Positions 1 to 7,349 of a stretch of 9,410 nt of DNA are shown here, in pieces (position 1 is the stretch's first letter; each line of letters begins with the position of its first letter). Below the pieces are notes generated by a model that worked only from the letters and a program-made list of their open reading frames with translations, did no database searches and had not been told where the DNA came from. This DNA comes from Cyanobacteria bacterium UBA8803 (lineage in GTDB: Bacteria > Cyanobacteriota > Cyanobacteriia > Cyanobacteriales > Coleofasciculaceae). Made by a program: the position numbers and the translations under genes. Where the stretch lies: positions 57,572 through 66,981 of the forward strand of contig DNXU01000445.1 of assembly GCA_003505715.1 (NCBI GenBank). Direction: 5' to 3'.

Positions 1-24
1 CGTTATGCGAAAGCTAACGCACCG
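1..24. repeat. Edge-truncated palindromic repeat
   Basis: CGTTA at 1-5 pairs with TAACG at 15-19, with GC/GC pairs closing a GAAA-like loop, so this can fold as a small hairpin. The right arm continues as CACC, and the matching GGTG would lie left of the window. Inverted repeats of the form GGTGCGTTA...TAACGCACC are scattered through many cyanobacterial genomes. Because the element is cut by the window edge, its full extent is unknown. Confidence 0.4.
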
Positions 25-59
25 TTGCTGTTTAGCGATCGCCTCATGAACTCGCTCTT

Positions 60-84
60 TACCAATTACCAGCTATTAGATTTA
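60..84. repeat. Heptamer repeat plus 20-bp repeat, copy 1
   Basis: Two heptamers, TACCAAT (60-66) and TACCAGC (67-73), run into TATTAGATTTA. The 20 bases ATTACCAGCTATTAGATTTA at 65-84 recur exactly at 3893-3912, so the AAA-WD40 gene is bracketed by directly repeated copies about 3.8 kb apart. Short tandem heptamers of this kind (STRR-like) are a known feature of filamentous cyanobacterial intergenic DNA. A HIP1 octamer lies just left, at 35-42. Confidence 0.6.
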
Positions 85-333
85 ATTATCACCGCAGCTC
101 CGGGAGAGCCTAATTCGGGATACACTTCACAGGTGTGAATTTACGGATGATTCCCCACGTTTGTGAGTTCTGTTTCCACAGACTGACTAACAGGATGTAT
201 TCCCAACCATAGTGAAAACATACAGTCATTTCAAGGTATGGGGATGAAGTTAAGTTTTGACCGTATGGATTTCCTCAGTAGTTTGGTTGAAACTAGCATA
301 ACAGCCTTATAGTCTTAGTGAGGAACTGAAGAA
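85..333. other. Leader region of the AAA-WD40 gene, no gene seen
   Basis: I see no convincing coding sequence here. A frame open from base 1 stops at 136-138, but it runs through the palindromic repeat, HIP1 and the heptamers, so it is probably not a gene end. An inverted repeat TTCACA-GG-TGTGAA lies at 126-139. The 3' part of the region should hold the promoter of the gene starting at 334. Confidence 0.5.
287..313 (+). promoter_or_regulatory. Possible promoter of the AAA-WD40 gene
   Basis: TTGAAA (287-292) and TATAGT (308-313) resemble -35 and -10 elements but are separated by only 15 bases, shorter than the usual 17. The ribosome-binding sequence AGGAA (321-325) sits 8 bases before the ATG at 334, which supports that start codon. 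The promoter call is by eye and weak; the ribosome-binding site is stronger. Confidence 0.25.
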
Positions 334-3300
334 ATGAGAGCAGAACTTAATTCAACTTATGAATATCACCTTGGGGGAAGCTTACCACTCAATGCTCCGA
401 CCTATGTGAGGCGGCAAGCTGACTCTGACTTGTACGAAGGTTTAAAGGCGGGGGAGTTCTGCTATGTCCTCAATTCGCGGCAGATGGGCAAGTCTAGCCT
501 GCGGGTACGAACTATGCAGCGCCTTCAAGCAGAGGGAATTGCCTGTGCTGCTATTGATATGACTGCTATTGGCACGTCAGAGATTACATCAGAACAGTGG
601 TATGCCGGAGTAATTTATAGTCTTGTCAGCAGTCTAGAGCTGTATGAATCTTTTGATTTATTTAGTTGGTGGTCTGAGCATAATTTGCTCTCCTATGTTC
701 AGCGGTTCAGTCGGTTTATTGAAGAGGTTTTGCTCTATTATATTCCTCAAAAAATTATCATTTTTGTAGATGAAATCGATAGTATTCTTAGCTTAAAGTT
801 TAATATTGATGACTTTTTTGCAGTCATCCGTGACTGTTACAACAAGCGGGCAGATAATCCAGATTACCGACGGTTAGCGTTTGCCCTGATTGGGGTAGCG
901 ACTCCCTCAGATTTAATTGCCGACAAACGACGCACACCCTTTAATATCGGTCGGGCAATTGAAATGTCAGGTTTTCAGTTACACGAAGCTCAACCTTTAG
1001 CCTTAGGGTTAGCCCAAAAAGCGAGTAATCCTCAAGCTGTACTGCAAGCAGCGTTGGACTGGACTGGTGGTCAACCATTTCTCACGCAAAAGGTTTGCAA
1101 GCTAATCCTGAGTGCTGAATCGGAGGCTTTACTAGGAAGTGAGGCAAAGTGGGTAGAGGAGTTGGTGCAAAAGCGTATTATCCAAAATTGGGAAGTGCAA
1201 GATGAACCAGAGCATTTGAAGACGATACGCGATCGCATTGTGAGAAGAGAACAGCGTGCTAGTCGTCTGCTAGGACTGTATCAAAAAATTTTGCAACAGA
1301 GCGGAGTACTTATTGATGACAGTTCTGAGCAAATGGAATTGCGGCTGACGGGATTAGTAGTCAAGTGCGAGGGAAAGTTAAGAGTTTATAACCGCATCTA
1401 CGAGTCGGTTTTTAATCTAAACTGGGTTGAGAGGAAATTAGCCAATTTGCGACCCTACTCTGAGGATTTGACTGCCTGGTTGGCTTCAAATTGTCAAGAT
1501 GAGTCGCGCCTGTTGCGAGGACAGAAGTTACAGGATGCCTTGGTGTGGGCAGGGAATAAAAGTTTGAGCGATCGCGATTATCAGTTCTTGAGCGCTAGCC
1601 AAGAACTAGACAAGGGAGAAATGCAAAAGGCTTTGGCAGCCGAAAAAAAGCAGCGAGAACTGGAAAAACTTGAAGCTGAAATCAATTTGGAGGCCGAAAG
1701 GAAGGCTTTAGAAACGCAAAAGCATACTAATGAGATTTTGGCTCAGGCGAATCAGAAAGCAAAGCTGCGAATTCGCATCGGCTCTTTTATCCTAACCATA
1801 TCATTGGTAGGGGCAACAATTGCCGGAGTACTTGCAGGAAAAGCTTTGCAAAGACAACGAGAAGCCCAAGCTGGTACTCGATTAGAACAAGCAGGAATGA
1901 CTGCTTTGCAAACGTTTGGATTGGGGCAAATTGATGCTTTGTTGATAGCAATGAAAGCTGGACAAGAACTGAAAAATATTGTCAAGGATGGTCGTCCAGT
2001 TGAAAAATACCCGGCTACCAGTCCACTGTTGGCTTTACAGCAGATTCTTAGCAAAATCCAAGAAGAAAATCAGTTAGTGGGGCATCAGCAGGCGGTCGCT
2101 AGCACCAGTTTTAGTCCTGATGGCAAGCTTATAGCTACAATCAGCCAGGATGGCATCGTCCGCCTGTGGGACTCACAAGGGAACTTTCTGAAAGAGTTCA
2201 AAGGGCATCAGAACAGGGTCAATCTCTTTGCTTCTGGAAGCGTTACTTTTAGTCCCGATGGCAAGCAGCTAGCCACTTATTCAGAAAATCGTGCTAGGTT
2301 GTTGGATTTGCAAGGGAAGTTGCTAGCTGAGTTTAAAGGAGATCGCGATACTAGTGGCATCATGCTTAGTCCCGCTCGCAAGCAGTTAGTTACCTGGACT
2401 GGAGCAAACAATCAAACCCTCCACCTGAGAAACTTGCAGGGGAAAGCGCTAGCAGAGTTTAAGGGTCATCAGGGTTTAATTACGAGTGTTAGTTTTAGCC
2501 CTGATGGTAAGCAAATAGCTACAGCCTCAACCGATCGCACCGCTAAGTTATGGGACTTGCAAGGGAATCAGATAGAAGAATTTAAGGGACATCAAGGCAT
2601 AGTCTGGGATGTCAGTTTTAGCCCTGATGGTCAGCAAATAGCCACAGCCTCATGGGATCGCACTGCGAGATTGTGGAGCTTGCAGGAAGGGTATATGGTT
2701 CCAATTGACTTCACTGCTGAGTCATGGAACTTTGAGGGAAAGATGCTGGCAAAGTTCCAAGGACATCAGGAAGGAGTTAAGAGTGTCAGGTTTAGTCCCG
2801 ATGGCAAGCTGCTAGCTACAAGCTCAAATGACGGTACTGCTCGCTTATGGAACATAAAGGGGAATCATTTGCTAGCGGAGTTTAAAGGACATAAGGACTC
2901 GGTTAACAGCATGAGTTTTAGTCCCGATGGCAAGTTTCTGGTAACTGCTTCATCAGACGGTACTGCCAAACTGTGGCGAGTAGAAGGATTGGATGAACTG
3001 CTCTCAAGGAGTTGTAACTGGTTGAAGGATTACCTTGTCGCTCGTCCTGAAGAACTAGAAGAGCTGGAGGTTTGCCAGAACCCATCAATGTTGAGTGCCG
3101 CTGCACCCACTTTGGTTAAACAAGGTGAGGCACAAGCAAGAGTAGGAGATAGGAAGGGGGCGATCGTTAGGTTCCGCAAAGCCTTAAAATGGAATCCCAA
3201 ATTAAACCTCGATCCAAAAGCCAAAGCCAAGGCGATCGCCAAAGCCCCAACGCTTGTGAAGAAAGGAGAGGATCTGGTGTTTCAAGGGAATGTTAAAGAT

Positions 3301-3720
3301 GCGATCGCTGCCTATGCAGAAGCCCAAAAGCTCGATCCGAACATAGAAATTCCTGATTCTTCTTGGATGATCCTATGTTTGTTCGGTAGCTTCCATAATC
3401 ATGCGGCTGAAGTCATGGATGCCTGTGAAAAAGTCGTAGCACTTAATCCTGGAAATGGAGGATTTCGCGATATCCGGGGTATAGCCAGGGCACTCACTGG
3501 CAATACCCAAGGCGCGATAGAAGATTTTCAGGCATTCGTAGACTATGCTGACCAGATTCTGGCGGAAAAGATTAAAGGCAAGGATGCATTTATAACAAGA
3601 CTGAATCAGCAGAAACTTCAAGTTCAACGCTGGATCGATACCCTCCGTGCTGGTAAGAATCCTTTCGCCGATGTGAAAGAGAGGGATAAATTAATACAGT
3701 ATTGGGGATCGACAAGTTGA
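334..3720 (+). CDS. AAA-like ATPase / WD40 / TPR STAND-type signalling protein
   Basis: A 1128-residue multidomain protein, probably membrane-anchored. Residues ~1-370 form the cyanobacterial AAA-like (AAA_35-type) NTPase: a Walker A variant NSRQMGKSS (47-55), Walker B IIIFVDE with D146/E147, and TGGQPF near 244. A winged-helix-like stretch follows at ~310-365. A charged coiled coil (~423-480) leads into one hydrophobic helix (~483-503). Seven WD40 repeats (~583-888), most with GH...SFSPDGK and a WD-type end, can close a full propeller. Three TPR-like units (~922-1085) end the protein. Blade 3 is degenerate (SPARK replaces SPDGK, no GH), blade 2 has a short insertion, and about 16 extra residues separate blades 5 and 6. 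STAND-type proteins usually couple ligand binding in the repeats to NTPase-driven oligomerisation. The ligand and output here are unknown, and no catalytic effector domain is visible. AGGAA lies 8 bases before the ATG. Confidence 0.93.
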   Translation: MRAELNSTYEYHLGGSLPLNAPTYVRRQADSDLYEGLKAGEFCYVLNSRQMGKSSLRVRTMQRLQAEGIACAAIDMTAIGTSEITSEQWYAGVIYSLVSSLELYESFDLFSWWSEHNLLSYVQRFSRFIEEVLLYYIPQKIIIFVDEIDSILSLKFNIDDFFAVIRDCYNKRADNPDYRRLAFALIGVATPSDLIADKRRTPFNIGRAIEMSGFQLHEAQPLALGLAQKASNPQAVLQAALDWTGGQPFLTQKVCKLILSAESEALLGSEAKWVEELVQKRIIQNWEVQDEPEHLKTIRDRIVRREQRASRLLGLYQKILQQSGVLIDDSSEQMELRLTGLVVKCEGKLRVYNRIYESVFNLNWVERKLANLRPYSEDLTAWLASNCQDESRLLRGQKLQDALVWAGNKSLSDRDYQFLSASQELDKGEMQKALAAEKKQRELEKLEAEINLEAERKALETQKHTNEILAQANQKAKLRIRIGSFILTISLVGATIAGVLAGKALQRQREAQAGTRLEQAGMTALQTFGLGQIDALLIAMKAGQELKNIVKDGRPVEKYPATSPLLALQQILSKIQEENQLVGHQQAVASTSFSPDGKLIATISQDGIVRLWDSQGNFLKEFKGHQNRVNLFASGSVTFSPDGKQLATYSENRARLLDLQGKLLAEFKGDRDTSGIMLSPARKQLVTWTGANNQTLHLRNLQGKALAEFKGHQGLITSVSFSPDGKQIATASTDRTAKLWDLQGNQIEEFKGHQGIVWDVSFSPDGQQIATASWDRTARLWSLQEGYMVPIDFTAESWNFEGKMLAKFQGHQEGVKSVRFSPDGKLLATSSNDGTARLWNIKGNHLLAEFKGHKDSVNSMSFSPDGKFLVTASSDGTAKLWRVEGLDELLSRSCNWLKDYLVARPEELEELEVCQNPSMLSAAAPTLVKQGEAQARVGDRKGAIVRFRKALKWNPKLNLDPKAKAKAIAKAPTLVKKGEDLVFQGNVKDAIAAYAEAQKLDPNIEIPDSSWMILCLFGSFHNHAAEVMDACEKVVALNPGNGGFRDIRGIARALTGNTQGAIEDFQAFVDYADQILAEKIKGKDAFITRLNQQKLQVQRWIDTLRAGKNPFADVKERDKLIQYWGSTS
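2080..2990 (+). repeat. Tandem WD40-encoding DNA repeats
   Basis: Seven blade-encoding units lie in tandem. The core encoding SFSPDGK is nearly identical at the DNA level in six of them, with TTTAGTCC(T/C)GATGGCAAG or close variants starting near 2109, 2249, 2493, 2616, 2789 and 2917. The unit near 2366 is diverged. Linkers encoding AEFKGH are also repeated. Similarity this high suggests recent duplication or gene conversion among blades. Confidence 0.75.
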
Positions 3721-3744
3721 TTAAACCTAATAAAATCGTCTCTT

Positions 3745-3805
3745 GGGCGGGTTTTGACTTAAGCCCTATCTGAGCTGTCTCTAATATTTATCGCTAAACC
3801 CGCCC
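3745..3805. repeat. MITE-like inverted repeat, possible terminator
   Basis: GGGCGGGTTT at 3745-3754 and AAACCCGCCC at 3796-3805 are perfect 10-base arms around a 41-base loop, starting 24 bases after the stop codon of the AAA-WD40 gene. CTACA follows the right arm. Elements with ends like GTAGGGGCGGGTTT are abundant dispersed repeats in filamentous cyanobacteria, so a small non-autonomous mobile element is plausible. As RNA, the GC-rich stem could also help end the upstream transcript, but there is no U-tract directly after it. Confidence 0.55.
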
Positions 3806-3866
3806 CTACAGATATTATGGGTGTTTAACCGGACATGATATGATCGATAACTGACCAAAAATTGCT

Positions 3867-3912
3867 GACCAATTACCGATTACCAATTACCCATTACCAG
3901 CTATTAGATTTA
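3867..3912. repeat. Heptamer tandem repeat plus 20-bp repeat, copy 2
   Basis: Five 7-base units run in register: GACCAAT, TACCGAT, TACCAAT, TACCCAT and TACCAGC (3867-3901). They are followed by TATTAGATTTA. Bases 3893-3912 match 65-84 exactly. The arrangement fits the short tandemly repeated sequences of cyanobacteria, and the shared flank beyond the heptamers shows that both loci carry the same larger repeat family. Confidence 0.65.
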
Positions 3913-3938
3913 GATATATCTCTCCTTGATGAGCACTG

Positions 3939-4592
3939 TTAGCTCAAAGGCAGCGTCAGCTGGAAATTATCAAGCAGCAGTGCTGAGTCAACCCCAGCAT
4001 CTTGCACGTCCATCACACCAATAGCGACGGTATAGCTGCCGGACTGAGTAAACTCGTGGGTAAATGTTCCGTAGCCAGTTTCTACAGCATAAGAACCACC
4101 AAAGCGAGTAAATCCACTGCTAGTATCTGCCAGTTTAGACAAATTGCCATCAGAGATAAACACAAACCCAACAAACCCAAAATCGTTGTAAAAGTTGGGG
4201 GTGGACTCGTTGGTAAGGAAGTTCCAATCAAAGCTCAAAACTTCGCCTGCTTCCACGGCCTTGGTTTGACCATCTATTACATAGAGCGCTCCATCATACA
4301 ACTTATCAGTTGCTACGACGATTTCTTGAGTACCATCATCATCAACATCGTAAATTACCTCTTCTACACCGTCATTATCGACATCAGTGACTAAAAGAGC
4401 ATCAATGTCAAGGTCTGTCTTGATTTGCCATTTAGTAGATTGAATGTCTGCGTCAAATACCCTAATATAATACCAGGAGGATGCTCCAATAATTTCTTGG
4501 CTATTATCAGCATCAATATCTGATAGCTCAATTAAAGAACCAAAATTACCTCCACCATACTTCCACTCTTCCTTGGCTAGGGGTACTTTTGA
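3939..4592 (-). pseudogene. Start-less FG-GAP/VCBS-type protein remnant
   Basis: An open frame of about 217 codons runs from directly after the TAG of the upstream gene (4593-4595) to a TAA at 3939-3941, in the same frame as that gene. It has no ATG or GTG; the only candidate start is a TTG at 4299-4301 with no ribosome-binding site, and the similarity extends upstream of it. The translation shows acidic calcium-loop-like FG-GAP/VCBS motifs (DIDADN, DVDNDGVEEV, DVDDDGTQEI). It then has a beta-rich domain from about LSFDWNFL to DSALLLDNFQL near the end, a pattern seen in secreted or surface-anchored cyanobacterial proteins. No signal peptide exists. The simplest reading is the 3' remnant of a secreted beta-propeller-like or adhesin-like gene whose 5' part was lost. 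Expression by TAG readthrough is possible but unsupported. Confidence 0.65.
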
Positions 4593-5414
4593 CTAAAGGT
4601 AATCTGCTTGCTCAACCGTGGCTCGGAACGTTTCCTCATAACGCTCTGTCCCAAACCACCAACCCACGCCCATTTGGGAGGGAACTGTATAGCCATTGAA
4701 AGTTGCTTCTTCAGAAAACTCTGCACCATAAGGGAGGTAGGCAAACTTGCCCTTTTCCATCTTGTCTTCTCCCCACCGTGGCATCATCACTTTGAGCAGT
4801 CTGCCTTGGCGATCGATCGCTAAAGTCAGGGTAATTGGTTCTTCGTCGATTTTAAAGCTGGCTGCGATCGCGTTTTCATCAATCACAGCCCATGCCACTC
4901 CCCGTTGCGGCAACAGCACCGCAGGTAGCCAAATATATTCGATCGCAAGTCGTCCAATACTGGCGCGGGTGATGTCGGGATTTTGCTGATTCACAATTGG
5001 TATTGCTCCCCAGAGAGTGACATAAACTTGTCCAGATTGCTGGGTATAGCGATCGCCAACCACAAATGCCATGAGTCCCGTCCCGATGGTTGCTCGCCAG
5101 AGGAAGCCTGCGGTGGAAAGGATTTCCTCTGCCTGCATCGGCATCCAATCCTGCTCCCTTTTCATGCTGCCATGCATTTGGATCTGCACGGAGGATACTA
5201 ACGGCGTACCCGGTTGAATGGCGTGCAGAAAGTAACGCCGAACAGGTTCGGGTAAGTCGGCAACCATTTCGGGGGTAAATTTCTCGGTTGCGGGTGGGGT
5301 TGGCAGCGATCGCCATATTTCACCGACGGCTCGATCGTTTCTGACTCGCAGCACCATCAGCATCAGAACTGCGATCGCCACTATAGCAATGATTCCGAAC
5401 CAGATTTTTGCCAT
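4593..5414 (-). CDS. DUF6544/DUF6920-like membrane-anchored protein
   Basis: A 273-residue protein with one N-terminal hydrophobic helix (~5-23) followed by RVRND, suggesting a membrane anchor with the bulk of the chain outside the cytoplasm, or an uncleaved signal. The rest matches, from memory, the DUF6544/DUF6920-type family: LPEPVRRYFLHAI (54-66), MHGSMK (80-85), a GFLWRA segment (~103-108), NPDITRASIGRLAIEYIWLP (145-164), and a C-terminal GWWFG...F. The length is normal for the family and the C-terminus looks complete, so the TAG at 4593-4595 is probably its natural end. The biochemical function is unknown. The ATG at 5412-5414 lacks a clear Shine-Dalgarno sequence. It lies 93 bases downstream of cobO on the same strand, so co-transcription is possible. 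The gene holds four HIP1 sites, typical of resident cyanobacterial genes. Confidence 0.8.
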   Translation of the reverse strand: MAKIWFGIIAIVAIAVLMLMVLRVRNDRAVGEIWRSLPTPPATEKFTPEMVADLPEPVRRYFLHAIQPGTPLVSSVQIQMHGSMKREQDWMPMQAEEILSTAGFLWRATIGTGLMAFVVGDRYTQQSGQVYVTLWGAIPIVNQQNPDITRASIGRLAIEYIWLPAVLLPQRGVAWAVIDENAIAASFKIDEEPITLTLAIDRQGRLLKVMMPRWGEDKMEKGKFAYLPYGAEFSEEATFNGYTVPSQMGVGWWFGTERYEETFRATVEQADYL

Positions 5415-5507
5415 TACACAGAACTACTGGAATTGCAAAATTGAGATTGATTCCTTATAGTTCTTATCTCCAAGGTTAGAATCTACCCATGGGTACACAA
5501 TAAGTAG
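5415..5507 (-). other. cobO to DUF6544-like intergenic spacer with palindrome
   Basis: This spacer holds a perfect 12-bp palindrome TACCCATGGGTA at 5484-5495, about 70 bases upstream of the DUF6544-like start and just after the cobO stop. It could be an operator or chance. On the minus strand a TATAAG hexamer follows, but no convincing -35 box matches it, and I see no classic terminator hairpin with a U-tract. Confidence 0.3.
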
Positions 5508-6161
5508 CTAAAATTCTACCCCTGGTTGTGCTTTGATGCCCTGTTCTCGGAAAGGATGCTTAACTAGGGTCATCTCTGTTACCAAGTCGGCTCGCTCAAT
5601 TAATTCGGCTGGCGCTCCTCTGCCAGTGAGGATAAGGTGAGAATTGGTGGGTTTTTGTTCTAATCCAGGCAGAATCTCCTGAATATTGAGGTAGCCTAGC
5701 TTTAACGCCACGTTAATTTCATCCAACAGGACTAAGCGAAACTCTGGGTTAGTGATAAACTCCAGGGCTTTTGCCCATGCGGCTTGAGCTTTTTCAATAT
5801 CTCGCTCTCGGTTTTGGGTTTCCCAGGTAAAGCCTTCTCCCATAGCGTGAAACTCTAACTGAGGCGCTTCCCCGTTTGCTGTTGATGTCCAATGTTGAAG
5901 GCTCGCTTTCTCTGCTGGTTCCCAAGCCCCTTTAATAAATTGCACGATCGCCACTCGGTAGCCATGACCGAGCGATCGCAACACCATCCCTAATGCTGCT
6001 GTAGTCTTCCCCTTACCGTTGCCCGTGTGAACAATAATCAGACCTTTCTCGGTGGACGCTTGGGCAAGCCGTTGTTCTTGCACCTCTTTGCGCCGCTGCA
6101 TTTTTTGCCGATACTGTTCAGGGGTAAGATTGGGGGATTGGAGTGGCTCTTGGGTGTACAT
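5508..6161 (-). CDS. cobO: Cob(I)yrinic acid a,c-diamide adenosyltransferase
   Basis: ATP:corrinoid adenosyltransferase of the CobO/BtuR family. It transfers the 5'-deoxyadenosyl group of ATP to Co(I) corrinoid in the cytoplasm to form the adenosylcobalamin Co-C bond. Using the ATG at 6159-6161 gives 217 residues. The family P-loop HTGNGKGKTT lies at ~45-54, followed by VQFIKG (~73-78), GEGFTW (~108-113), the Walker B-like LLDEIN (~145-150), LTGRGAP (~178-184) and the hallmark tail HPF...GIKAQPGVEF. The frame continues upstream to a TTG at 6216-6218, adding 19 residues. I prefer the ATG because AGGA lies about 10 bases before it and family members are usually about 180-220 residues. No other cobalamin gene is nearby and I see no cobalamin riboswitch in the leader. 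It is divergent from the gene at 6305. Confidence 0.95.
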   Translation of the reverse strand: MYTQEPLQSPNLTPEQYRQKMQRRKEVQEQRLAQASTEKGLIIVHTGNGKGKTTAALGMVLRSLGHGYRVAIVQFIKGAWEPAEKASLQHWTSTANGEAPQLEFHAMGEGFTWETQNRERDIEKAQAAWAKALEFITNPEFRLVLLDEINVALKLGYLNIQEILPGLEQKPTNSHLILTGRGAPAELIERADLVTEMTLVKHPFREQGIKAQPGVEF

Positions 6162-6304
6162 TTTCCGTAAGTCCTGTTTCCTTGATAATATCAGGCCAAT
6201 TAACAGTGCTTGGCTCAAAGATTCCGCAAGATTACTGTGGCTTGGGTTTCACTAACCATTTACAATTATGATACGGCAAAAATTTTAATAAAATTTTAGT
6301 TATC
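6162..6304. promoter_or_regulatory. Divergent promoter region with paired AAAATTTT boxes
   Basis: This segment separates the cobO ATG from the divergent gene at 6305. On the plus strand TATGAT (6267-6272) is a good -10 candidate 32 bases before the ATG, but the possible -35 (TTGGGT, 6242-6247) is weak and 19 bases away. Two AAAATTTTA copies (6279-6287 and 6290-6298) are spaced 11 bases apart, about one helical turn, between that -10 and the start codon. That placement suits an operator or an unwinding or bending element. I see no Shine-Dalgarno sequence before 6305. Confidence 0.4.
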
Positions 6305-7303
6305 ATGCAACCTTTAAATTCACCTTTACGGCTACCAGAAGCAGAGAAAAAATCTACAGATGCTTCTATAGTTAATTTTGCTCAAGCCTGGGCAAAAAAA
6401 TACGTTCAAAATCTCGAATCAGAAGATAATATTCTTGCCATTAAAATCGGACGATCTCAAGTTGCAAAAATACTCCAAGAATCTCTACGCTCAACTAGTC
6501 TTGATGCTTGGTATAAGACAGAAAGACTCATATCTAAAGAAATGAAGCGCCATCAAATCAATCCCCGCTTAGTTGATCCTTGGCACATTACTGAAGATTC
6601 GTTCCGAGTTTTTGAAAAAGTTATAGAAGTTTACGCCAAGCAAGCTAGTCCCCAACGCTTAGCGATTGTTATTGGTTCAGATGTAGGAGGTATTCGGAAG
6701 AAATATACCGCAGAAGACCCCCGCATTATCGGCTTTGTCAGTATGCAATTCCATTACACGGGACAGATACTACTCAGTAATATTCCTGAGTCCGAACGCG
6801 ACTCTGTTAGGCAATATTTTAAAGTCATTGATGACCATTTATACATGCCTTTACAGCGAGCTTACGATGCAGCGGCTAATTACGATTTCGACTCGCCGAT
6901 ACTAGCAGTGGTACAAAAGCTATTACCACTAAGCCGGGAGATTGCAATTAGAATTTGTGAGCGTGTCATTACGTTATATTCCAACTACGCCACTTACAGC
7001 GGTAATCTCAGCGAGCCAGTGGTTAAGATTGCGACTATCCGCGATGTAGAAATGTTCCAAGTTTACCTATGGGTGTGCGTTTTGGAGCAGAGTATCGCCG
7101 CCGTACAACAAGAGCTATTTCCCTTAGCCGTCATGCTGTACCCAACCTTAAAAGTACGCTGGGAATTGGTACGGCAGATGATTCACTTACTAAAAGTGGA
7201 AATTAAATCTTGTTTGGGGCCGAAGGAGTTATCTATATTTGCGCCCTATCTGGAGGTGCTTTGGGAGATGTTCTCACCGGAAATATTTCCGGATACTTTA
7301 TAA
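6305..7303 (+). CDS. Unrecognised 332-residue protein, probably cyanobacterial
   Basis: I do not recognise the family. The protein looks soluble and mainly alpha-helical, with no signal peptide, membrane helix or cysteine cluster. Three parts can be seen: a polar N-terminal helical region (~15-85, including KTERLISKEM), a central segment with an alternating hydrophobic stretch (RLAIVIGSDVGGIRKKY, ~117-133), and a C-terminal half of regular amphipathic helices (~195-320) rich in Leu, Val and Ile, suggestive of a helical bundle. The intact long frame and ordinary composition argue for a real gene. It is divergent from cobO and convergent with the SpoIIE operon, 46 bases from its end, so it is a single-gene unit. 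Translation begins without a visible ribosome-binding site, which is common in cyanobacteria. It carries no HIP1 octamer. Confidence 0.8.
   Translation: MQPLNSPLRLPEAEKKSTDASIVNFAQAWAKKYVQNLESEDNILAIKIGRSQVAKILQESLRSTSLDAWYKTERLISKEMKRHQINPRLVDPWHITEDSFRVFEKVIEVYAKQASPQRLAIVIGSDVGGIRKKYTAEDPRIIGFVSMQFHYTGQILLSNIPESERDSVRQYFKVIDDHLYMPLQRAYDAAANYDFDSPILAVVQKLLPLSREIAIRICERVITLYSNYATYSGNLSEPVVKIATIRDVEMFQVYLWVCVLEQSIAAVQQELFPLAVMLYPTLKVRWELVRQMIHLLKVEIKSCLGPKELSIFAPYLEVLWEMFSPEIFPDTL
7277..7292. repeat. Perfect 16-bp palindrome near a gene end
   Basis: CCGGAAATATTTCCGG is a perfect 16-base palindrome inside the last codons of the gene ending at 7303. The codons read S-P-E-I-F-P-D, so the site overlaps coding sequence. 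It lies in the convergent junction with the SpoIIE gene. It could form a hairpin or cruciform, or bind a dimeric protein, but there is no U-tract to call it a terminator. Confidence 0.45.
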
Positions 7304-7349
7304 ATAATACTCCAGAGAGTTTTGCCACAGTATTTTACCCCTCAGGTGG

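Larger units (their letters stand above)
3721..3938. other. Repeat-rich intergenic island, no gene
   Basis: This stretch lies between the AAA-WD40 gene and the FG-GAP-type remnant and has no plausible coding sequence. It holds a long inverted repeat (3745-3805), a run of five 7-base units (3867-3901) and the second copy of a 20-bp repeat (3893-3912). The phrase GGGTGTTTAACCGGACATGA at 3819-3838 looks like further dispersed cyanobacterial repeat sequence, from memory only. Confidence 0.6.

Noticed and set aside
1..138. C-terminal end of a gene entering from the left edge
   Set aside because: The 45-codon frame runs through a palindromic repeat, a HIP1 site and heptamer repeats, which are usually intergenic; no motif supports coding.
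126..139. CRP-type binding site
   Set aside because: TTCACA-GG-TGTGAA has the half-sites in inverted order and a 2-base spacer, unlike the TGTGA-N6-TCACA arrangement.
3867..3912. CRISPR array or integrase attachment site
   Set aside because: The units are 7-base tandem repeats without spacers, and there is no integrase, tRNA or cas gene in the window.
3939..4301. Independent 120-residue protein from a TTG start
   Set aside because: The start has no ribosome-binding site and domain-like sequence continues upstream in the same frame, so it is better read as part of a start-less remnant.
4002..4394. A 130-codon plus-strand frame
   Set aside because: It lies antisense to the FG-GAP-type remnant, whose translation shows recognisable repeat motifs; the plus-strand product has no recognisable domain or ribosome-binding site.
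4593..4595. Recoded or read-through TAG joining two domains
   Set aside because: The DUF6544-like C-terminus looks complete at the TAG and no stimulatory structure is evident; a deletion remnant is simpler.
4879..5316. A 145-codon minus-strand frame inside the DUF6544-like gene
   Set aside because: It overlaps a frame with family-like motifs and a membrane anchor, and its own translation is Cys/His/Arg-scattered as in a shadow frame.
6162..6304. Cobalamin riboswitch upstream of cobO
   Set aside because: The leader is short and AT-rich, and I see neither the conserved B12-box-like sequence nor the multi-stem layout.
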